From Metridium senile (Eukaryota; Cnidaria; Anthozoa; Actiniaria; Metridiidae), in contig OX459095.1 of assembly GCA_949775045.1 (NCBI GenBank), positions 23,164,311 through 23,228,310 of the forward strand: a stretch of 64,000 nucleotides of DNA, read 5' to 3'. This document shows, in pieces, positions 1 to 11,498 of this stretch. A program made the translations under genes and the position numbers. Position 1 is the stretch's first letter; each line of letters opens with the position of its first letter. The notes beneath the pieces were generated by a model that saw only the letters and a program-made list of their open reading frames with translations, had not been told where the DNA came from and did no database searches.

Positions 1-3000
1 TTTTGTCCTCACTGCAGTACCATTTGTCAATCTGTTGATAGCAACTGTCTTGAACGTAGTACTAGTCATGTGATTTTTGTTTCTCTCAAAGGTAAAATTA
101 TGCATGGGGCATCTGATGTTGATATCTACAACTGATATAATTTTATTTATTAGATGTGTTAACCATATCTATTAACACATTTTCTGTCAAATCATGTATT
201 CTTTTGTTTCTCCTTGTTTGTCTCTTTCTTCTTCTCTTTTTTTCAATTTTTCTATATAATTATACGTACCTAATTATATTATAAAAAAATTATTCTCTAA
301 ATATTGTTTCTTCTTTATTGTCCACTTTGTTGTGAATTTATTTTCATTTTTCAATATTCACAGGGAGGTTTGACATTGGACATGTCAGTTATGAATGCCA
401 GAACTGTAGTAAAAAATTTTCAAGTTCATCTCCAGAAGTGGTTATTCAATTAGGCTACTAGCCAGGAAGTATCAAAAATACTACTTACATTTTTGATACA
501 AACTTGTTTTCATTGTGGCATGAAATAAAAAGTTTAGTTCCTGGTATATCTGAAGGCTCATTTCTGAAATCACTTGAACAGTTTTCCAAACAAAATGGAC
601 GAGTAAGTGAATGCTTTCCTTGATGACTGAAATATTGAAATACAGTATGCTTGTGAATAGGAATTTTACTTTTATTTTAATGTACACCATCTGTTAATCT
701 GTATTGTTAATCTGGAATATGTATATATTCCCTCTTTTTGAATGAAAATAAAATAAGTCATGATGTTATACCATGGAACACCAATATAAGTATAAGTCTA
801 TTTGCTTTATCATATCCAAAAATAGTAATATTCACATTTTAATACTCGAATTTTGATAAACTTCAAGGTTGGAATAATAAACAAGACAACATTTAAGACA
901 GCATTTAAAGAATGGAAGTTTTGTCTGTATGAATTGGATCAATTGAGAAAGTTTAACTGGATGGAGTGCCCTGCTTGTGATGAGAAACTACACTCAGTAC
1001 ATGTAGATGGGAATATGAAATTTTTAGAAGATTTAAATCAGCAGGAGTGTAAGTGGCATGGAATACATTGCTTATATATATACACAGTTGTATGTCAATA
1101 TGAAATTAGAGTTATTGAATAACATAGATTGATAATAGTCATTCAATCTGTCTGTCCACTTATTCCATGAAAGTTGTTTATTGCAATTAATGTTTATATA
1201 TTATGCAGTATACCTAGAATTTATATATTTGCATGTTATTCTAGGAGAAAGAGAGATTGCTACTACAATGATGCTTTCATTGCTCCCAATGAAAAAGTTG
1301 ATGAACATATAAATAAAGTGTATAAGGGCTCAAAGGGAAATGTAAGTAAAATTTTGATGTGGATATATGTCATATTACTAAGTATTGTATTGCATTAAGC
1401 AAGTTTTATGCTATCTGGATGCTAACTGGATGCTATCTGAGTGTTGATTTCCCTGCATGTGTTATCTTTGCAGAATGCTAAAGGAGATAGTAAGTGTGGT
1501 GAGACCAATTGGAGGGCAGCAGGGAATACATTACAAAAGAAGAAAAACCTTGTGGAGACTGGCCTTGAAATAGCTGGTTGCAGACATGCATTAGCCCAAA
1601 AGGCAGTCAACATGTCTCATGATGAAGTATATGGCTATGCGCATTTTATGCAAGTCAATTATTTCATTCCTAAAAACATTGACTTCTTTTGGTATGATGT
1701 TGTCTGTAAGTATTGGCCATGGCTTGAAAAACATGATAAAGCTAGTCATGCCAAGATGAAACCATCCCTTTCGGTATTTCATGCTAAAGCTCATTCTTGG
1801 TCTTGTCAGGTACTCAACCACAATATACTTCCTTACAAAATAGAATTATTTGATTTCATTTTCATTAGCAGTTAAGAGAGCAGTACCATTACTTATGAGA
1901 AATAGTAAACTCCAATATATGTATTTATTATATCCACATACTGTACACTCGATATGAGCAAATGCTCACTCTGTTTGGTACCTGCTCATGTACCTTGAGA
2001 GTAATTGCTAAATATTTATGTAAATTCAAATTGTAATCGGAAATATATCTGTATATTTTCAATCGATTTTATTGCAGTCTTTATGGGGAGGCAGATGGCA
2101 GCAAGGTGCTTGTGGAACTACTGGGGAGGAGGTTGAATTCATTAATAGCCACTTCTCAAGACTTGGTTCCACATCAAAGCATATGCTACCAGAAGGTTAT
2201 TTATTCATGTTTTTTTAATATCAATTTCTTATAAAGAAAATCATTATGCCAATATTTACTTGTGCAAAGGCCGGGAAGAAATTCTCACTGAACATGCACT
2301 CAAGTGGAACAGAAGGAAAATGGAAAATCTAGCAAATGCACTTGCAATTCGATATAAAAAGGTATGCACCCTTAAATACGTTGTTATCCCAAATGATGAT
2401 GAGCATGACTAAAGTTTTAAATATTTACTTTAATTTGAAAAACAGCGTGTTCATTATATTCACAATTCAACTTAGCAATGCATTCATTGCATAGAAAACA
2501 TGAAATAATAATGGAAAATATATTTGTTCAGACTGAAATATATATATATATATTCATGTATCCTTATCAAGGGTCTCATGATACAATATTTCATCTTTAT
2601 TCATTTAGACTGAAAAACAGCTCGAAAATGCCCGAACAGAACTAGACTTTAAGATCAAAGAGCTCGGAATGCTGCGTTCTGATTTCGATGAAACGGCATG
2701 GAAACAGAATGTGCTCGATGCTGCAAAAGGTTTGGACTTGTAAATTGAGTTTAGAAGCAATTGTTTTTATTGTTTAAATAAAAGAACTACCATAATATGT
2801 TGTCGTTTTGCTTAAACTTTCAGAATCGCAAGACTTGGTATACCGGAAAAGTGTCAGTCTTTCCTCTGATGAAGAGTCCTTTTTATCACATATTTTAACT
2901 TTGGATAGCATTCCTCAGAGGCATCAAAAGCTTTTTGAAGCTGCTGAAAAGCTGTACGGATCCAGGGTCTCAAAATTGCTTCCTAAGTCTTCTGGTAACT

Positions 3001-3750
3001 TTTCATTAGGGGAAACACTGCTAAAAAGCAAAACTTTGGTATATTTTAAAAAATGCATCGATAATTCATATCATTCCATCACGCAGATGACATTAAATAT
3101 GAATAAGCTTGCAGGTAAATTACAAAGCATAAAGTATTAGCACCACTTTGTTTGCGCATGCACCTATCTTTTCATTTTTGTAATTTTTCATAGATTCCTC
3201 TAAACAACGAAAAACGTTAAGAACTAAGATGTCTAAAGAGAAGGCTTATCTTAAAGACATGACTGAAATGCTCAATGGTTTTTTCTGATCAGCCTATACT
3301 TTTTGAAGATGTCAAAAAAGGATGCTTCTATTGGCAAGACGGAGACGCTTCATGTGCAAGTATGAGAATGTACTTTAATTTTTTTTATAACGGAAATTGA
3401 TTTGTTTAACTTTGGTATCACTGATACCGAACTAAACGGTAAAAACATACGTTTTGTGGTTAAATGGTCACAATGTTTGTTTGTTTGATTTTATTGTGTG
3501 TGTGTGTAAATTTTGTCGATGGTGGTCACTCATTCTCTTTTACAAATAATTTATTATTTCTCACCAGTTCCCATCCGGACAAAGCGTTTAGTTGTGGATA
3601 AGCACATGGAGGTAGAAAGGTTTGAGGAGGAGCAAGTGCAAATTAGAAAAGAGATGTTGAGTTTCATAACATTTTACACCAATGATGTCCTCACTTCACT
3701 GAAGAATCAGTTATTGGAGCTCGACGACAAAGCAAAGATCGCGATGCAAG
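1..3750 (+). pseudogene. KDZ (Kyakuja-Dileera-Zisupton) transposase, spliced, damaged
   Basis: This is a DDE-like transposase of a KDZ DNA transposon, cut off by the window start. Exons bounded by GT/AG sites lie at about 1-91, 364-602, 868-1048, 1245-1341, 1474-1809, 2078-2195, 2270-2361, 2609-2729, 2824-3114, 3190-3359 and 3568-3750. KDZ hallmarks are paired cysteines at the N-terminus (FCPHC, YECQNC), CPAC followed by VHVDGN, CGETNWRAAG, a C/H-rich stretch ending FHAKAHSWSC, and GACGTTGEEVEFINS, then a coiled coil and a C-terminal RFEEEQVQIRKEM-like helix. Damage: an in-frame TAG near 454, where the family usually has Trp after GY, and a shift in the T run near 3285 that separates MLNG from DQPILFEDVKKG. 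The 1048/1245 junction is also out of phase, so one exon edge may be wrong. The family call is from remembered motifs, not a search. Confidence 0.8.
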
Positions 3751-3953
3751 GTACCTTTGGAGATATTAATGTAGTATCAAAATGTGTTATAGCAAAAATT
3801 GTTGTTTCTGTGGCTTTCCATGAGATTGTTTGTATAAATGTTTTTGTATTGTTTTGTTTTGTTTGTTTACCCCCCGCCCCCTCCCCCACCCCTCCCCCCA
3901 AGGCTAATTTGTTGTCATAATTAAATCATTTCGATTGTAAATTCTTTATTCAG

Positions 3954-5088
3954 GTGCATCTTCCAATGAATCACCATCAGATCCAAGCAAGGTATTGCAT
4001 TCATACTTTACTCAGTAATTTGTATTGTTTGATCAAGTTCGTAGATTATGGTTAAACGGGAACCAGCTGTTTCCTATACTATATCTTATTGTGGGTGATC
4101 ATTTTTGCAGAGCCGATACAGCACTTCATCTGTAGATAAAGGAGTGTTAGAAAGTAAAAAGGCTCTAACAATGGAAGGCATCGACTTCGCCATGCATAAA
4201 ATAAAAACTGGTATCACCGCCTTTGCCCCTGTATTGCCAATTAATTTGGATGTCCTCTGTGAAATCCCTTTTTTGTCAAAGAAAGAACACGAACATCTAG
4301 AGGACAAAGATGAAGAAGGAGTCTATGATGATGATAAAGATGAAGATGATGACATTGATGTCGAAGAAGAAGAAAACGTTGACACCCAACCTGTGGATGT
4401 CGTTCTCCAGGCCGTAGATAACGTGAACAATGTCAATCGTACGTCATGTGCAGTTTCTGATTGCCCGGCTCCTGGTGTATATTGTTGGCGATTCCCGGTT
4501 GACATTAGCCAGGGTCGTTACAACGGTCGCAATGGTAGCAATGCATGCAGCATCATATCCTTACTATTGGGTTACTTTATCCAGAAAAGAAACGTCTCTA
4601 TTCCACCATGCCATACAAACCCAGTCCAGCTGCCATGTGAACTAAATGATGCTCTCTGCGACTGTATCGAACTTGGAAATGATATCTATGACATGTGTCG
4701 AGAGAGTTTACCTTAGAGATACCTATCAGTAAAAGAAGCTGCCACAGTGCTACGCACATGGTATCCTTGTTCCATAAAAGATGCGTTGCCAGTTCGATTG
4801 ACCGATGATTACGAGATGTCCACCCTGCATGGACAGCTAACAAAGGCTGCCCTTCTAGGTGATCATGAAATCACCTCTACATGTATTATTATTAACGAAA
4901 GAACTTCCCTTTATCATATAAGTAACAAGAGAGTTATGTATATTGATACACATAATCACGGTTCTTGTGGTTTAGTTGTTGTAGTTTCTGGCCCTGATGA
5001 TTTAAAAAACTTCTGTAAAGAAATATGGAATCTTGAAGGCCACGACGAGTCAACGTTTGGTAATTTAGTATTCTTTCGTAATTTTTGA
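3954..5088 (+). pseudogene. C-terminal cysteine-protease-like domain of the KDZ gene
   Basis: Exons 3954-3991 and 4111-5088 join in phase to the KDZ exon ending at 3750, so they look like the 3' end of the same gene. An acidic linker (DDDKDEDDDIDVEEEE) is followed by a domain with GRNGSNACSIISLLLGY, a probable nucleophile Cys at the start of a helix, and later VMYIDTHNHGSCG, a probable catalytic His. This Cys...His arrangement resembles papain-fold proteases or deubiquitinases. I do not recognise the exact family, and the catalytic assignment is inference. An in-frame TAG at 4714-4716 separates CRESLP from RYLSVKEAA; the frame stays open on both sides, so it is probably a premature stop. A true stop follows at 5086-5088. 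Confidence 0.6.
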
Positions 5089-5089
5089 A

Positions 5090-5980
5090 ATAAAAGGCTT
5101 TTGTCGAAGATTGCATTAATTAGCTCATATATAAATATATTTCTTAAAAGTATTGGATTATGTACAATGTAAAGTCAAGTAGCTGTTTAAGATATGCAAC
5201 AAAACCTTTTAAAAGTTTGATCCTGGTGAGGTGAACATAAGCCGTAGATGTTAAACATTCTTGAATAAACTTACTCATATTTGTGTAGATAACCCAAACA
5301 AAATCCTTAATGGTATTTAAAGTTTAAACTTGAAACTGGTTCGATTCCAGTAAAGGATCCTTTGGGTTGCTACTGATCATGAGATGCGTTTATTCATGTG
5401 CTACTTTCTGGTCTTGACCGACCGAGGCGGCATTTTGTTCACGGCTGGAATACATTAATTTTATAAACATGATAAAGGATCATCAATTAGTGTTTGATTA
5501 CGTTGATTAATTTTGTGAGGTACTGAGTGGGTTGGTGATTTCATTCTTTTATTCATTCATGCATTCAATCCACTCTATTCGTTCGTTTGTTCCTTCACTC
5601 GATCGTTAAATGTAATAAAAACACTAGTCCTTGAAAGAATGTTGTTAATAGTTGTGCTTTAATTTACTAATGATGTAGCGTGCCTTCAGGGCTTTGGAGC
5701 AAATAATATGAATAATTGGCTTCTGTTATGAGCAAATCAAAATTCCACTAAATATTAAATCCATAAAAATCTGCCATTAATGGAGTACGTCCGCACATAG
5801 GGGCAAAAACAGAAAACATTTTGAAACATGTATATATTTTCTTATCATCATATATTATATATTTGCAATAGCCTATACATATGAAAAACTGTATATACGA
5901 CATGCTGTAGATAGAACATGCAGTATTTTACTGGTATGTAATATGTACTGGTATCTACATGACTGTAGCTCTCTGTCTGC
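5090..5980. other. Non-coding AT-rich stretch, nothing supported
   Basis: This stretch lies downstream of the KDZ gene. I see no convincing exon, TIR or repeat, only loose ATTCATTC/GTTCGTTTG-type low-complexity sequence near 5540-5610. The 3' end of the KDZ element may be here but could not be located. Confidence 0.4.
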
Positions 5981-6059
5981 TTGTGTACATATTATTCATT
6001 TCTTATAATACTTAATTTTGAGCTTAATCTTAGAGCTTATGAAATATACTTCACAAGTT

Positions 6060-6612
6060 CAGCTGTTATGATATGTCTTGATAGACCCTATCCTACACGT
6101 GATGGGCGCTGGCAATCGTCTAACCAAGGCCATCTTTGTGTATGTCTGAACCAGAGCTTTCAGAGTTAACCCTATAAACGTGCAATATCTAGAGTTTGAG
6201 ATGTTCTGCGTTTCAGTTATTCCCAGATGTAGGGTTTGAAAGTAGCCTTACTGAAAAAAACACACATTTCGAAATAATTGATGAAAGTGGATACAAAAGG
6301 TATCATTTGAAAGATATCGACAAATATCAATTACATAATCAAGGACCACGCCCTAGTCAAGACGTCATAAATCGTTTGCTTCTTTCGGTAAAACCGGCCG
6401 TGTAGCTTTTGAACTATAGGTAATATCAAAGTCATATATGCACCATTAAGTAGATAAAGCTGTCAGATATAAAGCAATACCATTTTCATAACAAGCGAAG
6501 CACCTTCAAAATTGAGTTGATTGATAGATCTGACATTTTAAGACCTTATAACACGTGATGGGCGTGGTCAATCGAAGAACAAAGACCATCCCCGTGTATG
6601 TCTGTGTAGCAT
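6060..6612 (+). repeat. Diverged direct repeat, two copies
   Basis: Two related stretches, about 6070-6150 and 6530-6605, share CACGTGATGGGCG, CAATCG and GTGTATGTCTG in the same order. They flank the candidate exon at 6215-6405. They look like two copies of a short repeat rather than coding sequence. Confidence 0.5.
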
Positions 6613-7350
6613 GGCATTAGAGTCATCTCACATTTTCCCCTCGGCCTAAAAAAACACGACCACATCAGCTGTGCTGTAATACATATATCGTGTATAAATA
6701 AATACTATTTTTATTATTATTATAATTATTATTAAAGGAAAAAGTCTAGAAATAAACAAACACAACTATCCTATACAGTTTTTCGCGTAGGTTTCGAATC
6801 TGCCCAATGTTTGAATGTTTGAATGCTAGCAACGTCAAAGTTGGACGGCCGTATGTTCGTCATATCCTCTAGTTTTTATTTGTAAAAAAAAAGTTGGATA
6901 CGCCAGTGTTGTAAGTATCTTCCATTCTAACCCTACGGTATTAGTATATTGATATTAACTTAGCATTGCATACCTTTTAGATTGAAGACTCATTTAAAAT
7001 AATAACAACTGTCTTGCTGGAGAGACAAGTCTTTGTAGAGGACATTTCGTGGCCAGTAGATAAGCCACTAACACCTTGTGGGACAGTTTTGTGTGAGTAC
7101 ATATTGTTTAATTAAGCTATATTAATAAGAGTTAAAGCAAATAAAAACGAAATATATATATATATTTTTTTCAGCAACAGAAGACTTGGAAGAGGAAGAT
7201 TTTTCTTGGGGCCAGAGAGCAACACCGGCACCTCCCGCGCAAATTGTTGAAGTGGAGGTGCCGACATTTCCCCAAGTGGAAACCCAAAGCAAGGAAACTC
7301 AGACGGAGATTGTCATCCCAAGTTGCTGCAGATGCAGTAAAAAAAACTAA
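6215..7350 (+). CDS. Candidate three-exon gene, unrecognised
   Basis: Three open blocks have splice-like edges. They are 6215-6405 (after TTTCAG; begins LFPDVGFESSL, ends in a stop), 6981-7092 (between TTTTAG and GTGAGT; IEDSFKIITTVLLERQVFVE) and 7175-7350 (after TTTTTTCAG; TEDLEEEDFSWGQ to a CCRCSKKN-stop C-terminus). The last two join in phase across the intron. I recognise no domain; the end is acidic with a terminal Cys cluster. The first block ends in its own stop, so it may be a separate fragment. They converge on the minus-strand transposase at 7673 and could belong to the same or another element. Confidence 0.3.
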
Positions 7351-7672
7351 ACTAGTAAACTATTTGTGTGTTGGATGCACACCAATTTGATTGATAATTG
7401 ATAATAATTGTAACCTATTGAAGTTGATTTAAATTAAGAGAGGGGAAATGCTATATACCCTGATGAATTGTATGTTTTCATAACTTTAATCCCCCAGAGA
7501 AGGATATAAAAACACTGTAAAATATTCAACACTCGCAGTTAGTTTGAGTCAGCACGTTTGAAAACCGAGCCGTCTTCGCTTTTGCTCCCAATATACGACA
7601 GTTCTTACGTCAGCGATATCCATACGATGGCTTTTTACTTAATAAATGATCAAGCATGAGCTCTTAAAATGG

Positions 7673-8846
7673 TTATAATGTTTTAATCAGCTTTTCATAA
7701 TCACAAACTGCAAGTAGAAATATTTTTGCAAAGTTTACTAGTTTATTGTTTTCGGCAATAGGGCTGTATTCTAGCTTGAATTGCTTTAAACGCTGGTTGA
7801 ATCTTTCCACATGTATTCTTGCCTTGGCAATCTTTCTGGTGGAGAGTTCTTCTGCTGCACTTAAACTGCTTCTTTCCTTTAAGAATGAAGGCATATTGAC
7901 ATGTGCTTGTAGAGGATTCACAAGGTCCTGCACTGTAAAACCTCTGTCGGCGAGAATAACATCACCAGGATCAATATGCTTGAGGATCCCACTTTCTTCA
8001 AATAGCTGTACTTCTGAAAAGTCTCCTTCAAATATGTCAGAAACAAAACATGCACCACCACATGGGGTTACTGCAATCATACATTTGAAAGTATTCCCAT
8101 GCTTGTATGATGAGTAAGTATTGCCTTGTCTTTCAAAGTTTCTCGGCGTTTCCACTTTGAATTCAGTGCAGTCGACACTATACCTTGCATTCTTCATGGT
8201 TTTGAAAACTTTTGGCAAATATTTACGAAGTATTTCTCTCGAAGGGAACATCACTGTTTTCATTTGCCTGAAGATCTTGTACACGAGCTGTATGAATGTA
8301 GTGAATATATCTCTAATATAAGTTTTTCTTTTATTCCTTTGCCAGGACAGCTCAGCAGTAAGGACATAGTTTTGATTGTGAAGCCTCTTCTAAGTCGTAA
8401 CAGGCATATAAATAGTTTTTCTTTTGAAGACCACTCGGGCAATTTACAAGAGACACGTGAAACCTTCTTGCCGTTTCGCTGACAACTCCAATATGATATC
8501 TCATCCAAAGGGCAAATAATATTTAAAAAATCATACAATACTCCAAATTGGATGCTTGTCAAGCCAGTAAAATGTTTCATTTTCTTTGAGTCGTTTCCAA
8601 TAACTTCGTAAGAGAGATTGCTTACAACTTTGTACACGAGTTTATTATTAATGGCGGAGTCGTTCTTTAAAATCATAGTTTCGATTTTAGATGCTAGCTC
8701 AAACTTTCCAGATGTCTGTGTACTCTTATCATTGTCCACATCTACATCAATATCTTCATAATCATTTGAAATATCAGCTTCATGAGTTTCAAGGTCGTTT
8801 GTTGTATCGTGTTTGAGGTCCTCGCAAAGAACTGGTTCGATCCTTT
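7673..8846 (-). pseudogene. DDE_4-type transposase (THAP/ISL2EU-like), frameshifted
   Basis: This is a cut-and-paste transposase. The upstream half (8260-8846) has an acidic lead (SNDYEDIDVDVDNDK) and an HTH_Tnp_4-like region (HFTGLTSIQFGVL, then [17 protein letters not shown]). The downstream half (7673-8284) has the catalytic core: VDCTEF (Asp 38 of that segment), [19 protein letters not shown] (Asp 113) and [13 protein letters not shown] (Glu 160). The frames change at about 8310-8330, where the HTH half ends ...KEKLI and the second frame resumes [15 protein letters not shown]. This is one indel in otherwise well-kept sequence. No ATG or DNA-binding N-terminus is visible; the coding sequence is cut at about 8847 by the terminal repeat of the neighbouring element, so the 5' part was probably separated by that insertion. 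Assignment follows the DDE_Tnp_4 motif set. Confidence 0.8.
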
Positions 8847-8905
8847 GGTTGGTGCAAGGTATAACAGTCAGACAGTTACTGTGGTCATTGGATAGTAATT
8901 CAGTA
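8847..8905 (+). repeat. Left terminal inverted repeat of the composite element
   Basis: It reads GGTTGGTGCAAGGTATAACA, then GTCAGACAGTTACTGTG, a further TCATTGGATAG and TAATTCAGTA. The reverse complement of 17426-17496 gives the same string with a few substitutions, one missing base and a 13-base insert containing GTCACCGGTGAC. The satellite array starts just inside it. Confidence 0.7.
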
Positions 8906-8930
8906 ACTTTAGATATTTAGATTGACGGAT

Positions 8931-9267
8931 CCTTAGTTCGGTAGATCGATGGATCGATTAGATCGATGGATCAATTAGATCGATGGATCAATTAGATCAA
9001 TAGATCGATGGATCGGTAGATTGATTAGATCGATGGATCAGTAGATCGATGGATCGGTAGATCGATTAGAATGACGGATCGATTAGATCGATGGATCGGC
9101 AGATCGATTAGAACGATGGATCGATTAGATTGATGGGTCAATTAGATCGATGGATCGATAGATCGATGGATCGGTAGATCGATGGATCGGCAGATCGATG
9201 GATCGATTAGATCGATGGATCTGTAGATCGATGGATCGGTGGATCGCTTACATCGGTGGATTGACTG
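8931..9267 (+). repeat. GATCGATGGATCGATTA satellite array, left
   Basis: An imperfect tandem array of GATCGATGG, GATCGATTA and GATCGGTA modules, about 340 bp. The arrays at 16199-16335 and 17099-17418 are the same satellite in reverse orientation. The three arrays appear to mark the subterminal regions of one element or of two nested ones. Confidence 0.9.
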
Positions 9268-9510
9268 TTTGGGATTCCTGTTTCTAAACACGGCAACGAG
9301 GCATTATTTGCAGGATTCCTGTTTTGGAGTCACTGGGAACGAGGCAATGTTTTTAGCCAATCACTAAAGATGTAACATGTTTGAAAACGTGGCTGTGGTT
9401 TGGACTTTTTCACAACGTGTTGTCAAGGGTTTCTTGTCAAGTCAGCGAGAGTGATTCACAGTAGGTTTTTAGAGTTTTTTATCGCATGGGTCAGTTTATT
9501 CAGTTGAAAA
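9268..9510. other. Leader between satellite and DUF3987-like fragment
   Basis: No coding signal is visible. A short inexact duplication of GATTCCTGTTT occurs near 9280 and 9316. It probably represents the 5' leader of the gene starting at 9511. Confidence 0.3.
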
Positions 9511-9888
9511 ATGGCTTCATCAGGAGAAATTCATTCCGTACAAGATCTGGAGTAGAAGCTGGCACAAATTAGTGTTCCATGGGATGAAATAGTCCCTGTA
9601 AATGATTATCAATAGTTAGATGTTTACGCGAAAAGCCATGGCACTTCTTCAGAATTGCTTCTCGCGGCGATGCTACCCTGTACAAGTGCTTTGATTGGTA
9701 ATACCACGATCAAGCTCTTTGACTCCTGGAAAGAAAACATTTTTCTTGTTGGTTTGGCGCCATCTGGGGCTGGAAAGACGCCAGCATGTAACATTGGATG
9801 TGTGACGCCATTGATATCACACCTCGAACCTCGCATCGACCAAAGCCTTCTTGTCAATCAAAATGATCAAATGTTGATCAAATGTTGA
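9511..9888 (+). pseudogene. DUF3987-like P-loop ATPase/primase-helicase fragment
   Basis: The fragment opens at an ATG (MASSGEIHSVQDLE) and stays in one frame to 9888. In-frame TAG codons lie at 9553 and 9613. The body reads YAKSHGTSSELLLAAMLPC, then NIFLVGLAPSGAGKTPACN, which contains a Walker A-like GLAPSGAGKT, then PLISHLEPRIDQ. This matches the start of DUF3987-type proteins, which I recall from anthozoan repeat genes. Only about 125 codons remain, far short of the usual protein, so the 3' part has been lost. It starts just inside the left satellite and faces inward, opposite the minus-strand gene at 16138, the layout expected of a two-gene transposon. Confidence 0.6.
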
Positions 9889-9889
9889 A

Positions 9890-11480
9890 TGAATCATAGA
9901 TTAATAAGTATTTGCTAAAAATATCAGATATTACTTGTATTTTATATCAATTATAAATATAATAAAATTGAATTTAGTTGAAATTCTGTTCTTGTGACTT
10001 TTTATTTATATGAACAAATTGTTTGGGTGGGTCTAAGCAGTTGCACTAAAATGTAAGAGGACAAAATATGATTTTATATTCCACTAATTATTTTATAAAA
10101 TAAATATAGCGCAGCGCATGAAAGACGTCACAAAAATGGAGACAAAGGCCTAACTCTGACAAACAAACTTTCATTTAACTTTCAGCAGACTATTTTCATG
10201 ATCAATGCTGATCAAATCTCTGGAGCAAATCTTTGTTTAATCAAGTTATTGAGACACAAGCATCAATTTTATATATTGCTTTTATATATTGCCTATCTCT
10301 GCCCTCAAATATTTTTTCTCAAGTAATATCAAATCTCAGGAATGTCAGTTAGAATCATGTTTTTATAGTTAAAAGGCACCTAACCCCTATTTAGATGTAA
10401 TGTTAATATGAAAATGTCTCTCAAAATAATCTGAATGGTGTTTACAGTTTGTTGATATATCTTGCCACTGCAGAGATATACAAACTAGAAGATGATGATG
10501 TCATTTCAGTAACAATCAATACACAAAATATAAAATGAAGGATACCTGTGTGAGAACTTGACTAAAATGGTTTAACTTTGTGTATTTGATACAAGCCTTT
10601 TAAGGTGTTTACCAGTAGTTCTTTATCAATTGACCACACTTCCCATTTTCATTTAGCGAGATGATCATTTTTCCCTGGTCTGATGAATATATATTTTGCA
10701 GAAAAGACTATCTAAATATACTGATATAAACAAATGCTGACACACCTTACAGCTCATTACTAACTAAATTTTGTACATTCAGATAGTCTCTTGTGTATTG
10801 CTCTTTACGTCATATATACAAGACAAACTTTCTGTGTCTACTAGACCATATAGGCACACCCTTAAGGGGTTAACCCCCAGCAAAAGGCAAAAAGAAGATG
10901 AAGAAGATACTGTTCTGGTTCAGTGATAACGTCTATTAGTCACTTAATACCCACTAATAGTCAGTAACTAATTTGGTTTTATTTCATGGTTCAAGTGCTT
11001 TTGCTCTAGTAAACACTTGTGCTTATTTGTTAACCTTTTTATCCTATTAAAGACAGTTTTCCGTGTAGAGCGAAAACACTGTTAAAAGGATCCGCGAAAT
11101 AAAACCTATTTGTAATGTATAGTAGTTCTTATTTAATGACTATCAGTGACTATTTTTGACAAGTAAAGCTGTAATTAAGTATTGTTTCCTTTGTACTTGC
11201 CTTTCCTTATACTGTTCTGGTTGAGTGATAAATAAGAACTACATGTATTTGTCTAGTAACAGTTTTAATTTTATTTCACAAATTAAGTGTTCACACTGTT
11301 TTATACTCCGATAAAAACAACACAAGGAGCAACTACAATGTAGTAATAACAATATATCAAAAAACAGAAACGTATAACACAAAATCCAATTTCACATTAT
11401 TTCTTATACCAGCTTTGTTCAATCTCCTGGTTTAGAGTAATAGTGAACAATTGTCTTTTTTTCAAGAGTTTGTCTAGTAG
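9890..11480. other. AT-rich spacer between convergent genes
   Basis: No exon is convincing. Near 10905-10940 and 11210-11245 the motif ACTGTTCTGGTT(C/G)AGTGATAA recurs, and CTAGTAA/AAACACTTG-type words repeat between them, suggesting a small diverged repeat. This is probably decayed element interior and 3' UTR sequence. Confidence 0.35.
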
Positions 11481-11498
11481 TCTCTTTACCTTGCCTTT

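Noticed and set aside
8931..9267. Telomeric or centromeric satellite
   Set aside because: Short arrays in both orientations around transposon genes fit subterminal element repeats better than a chromosomal satellite.
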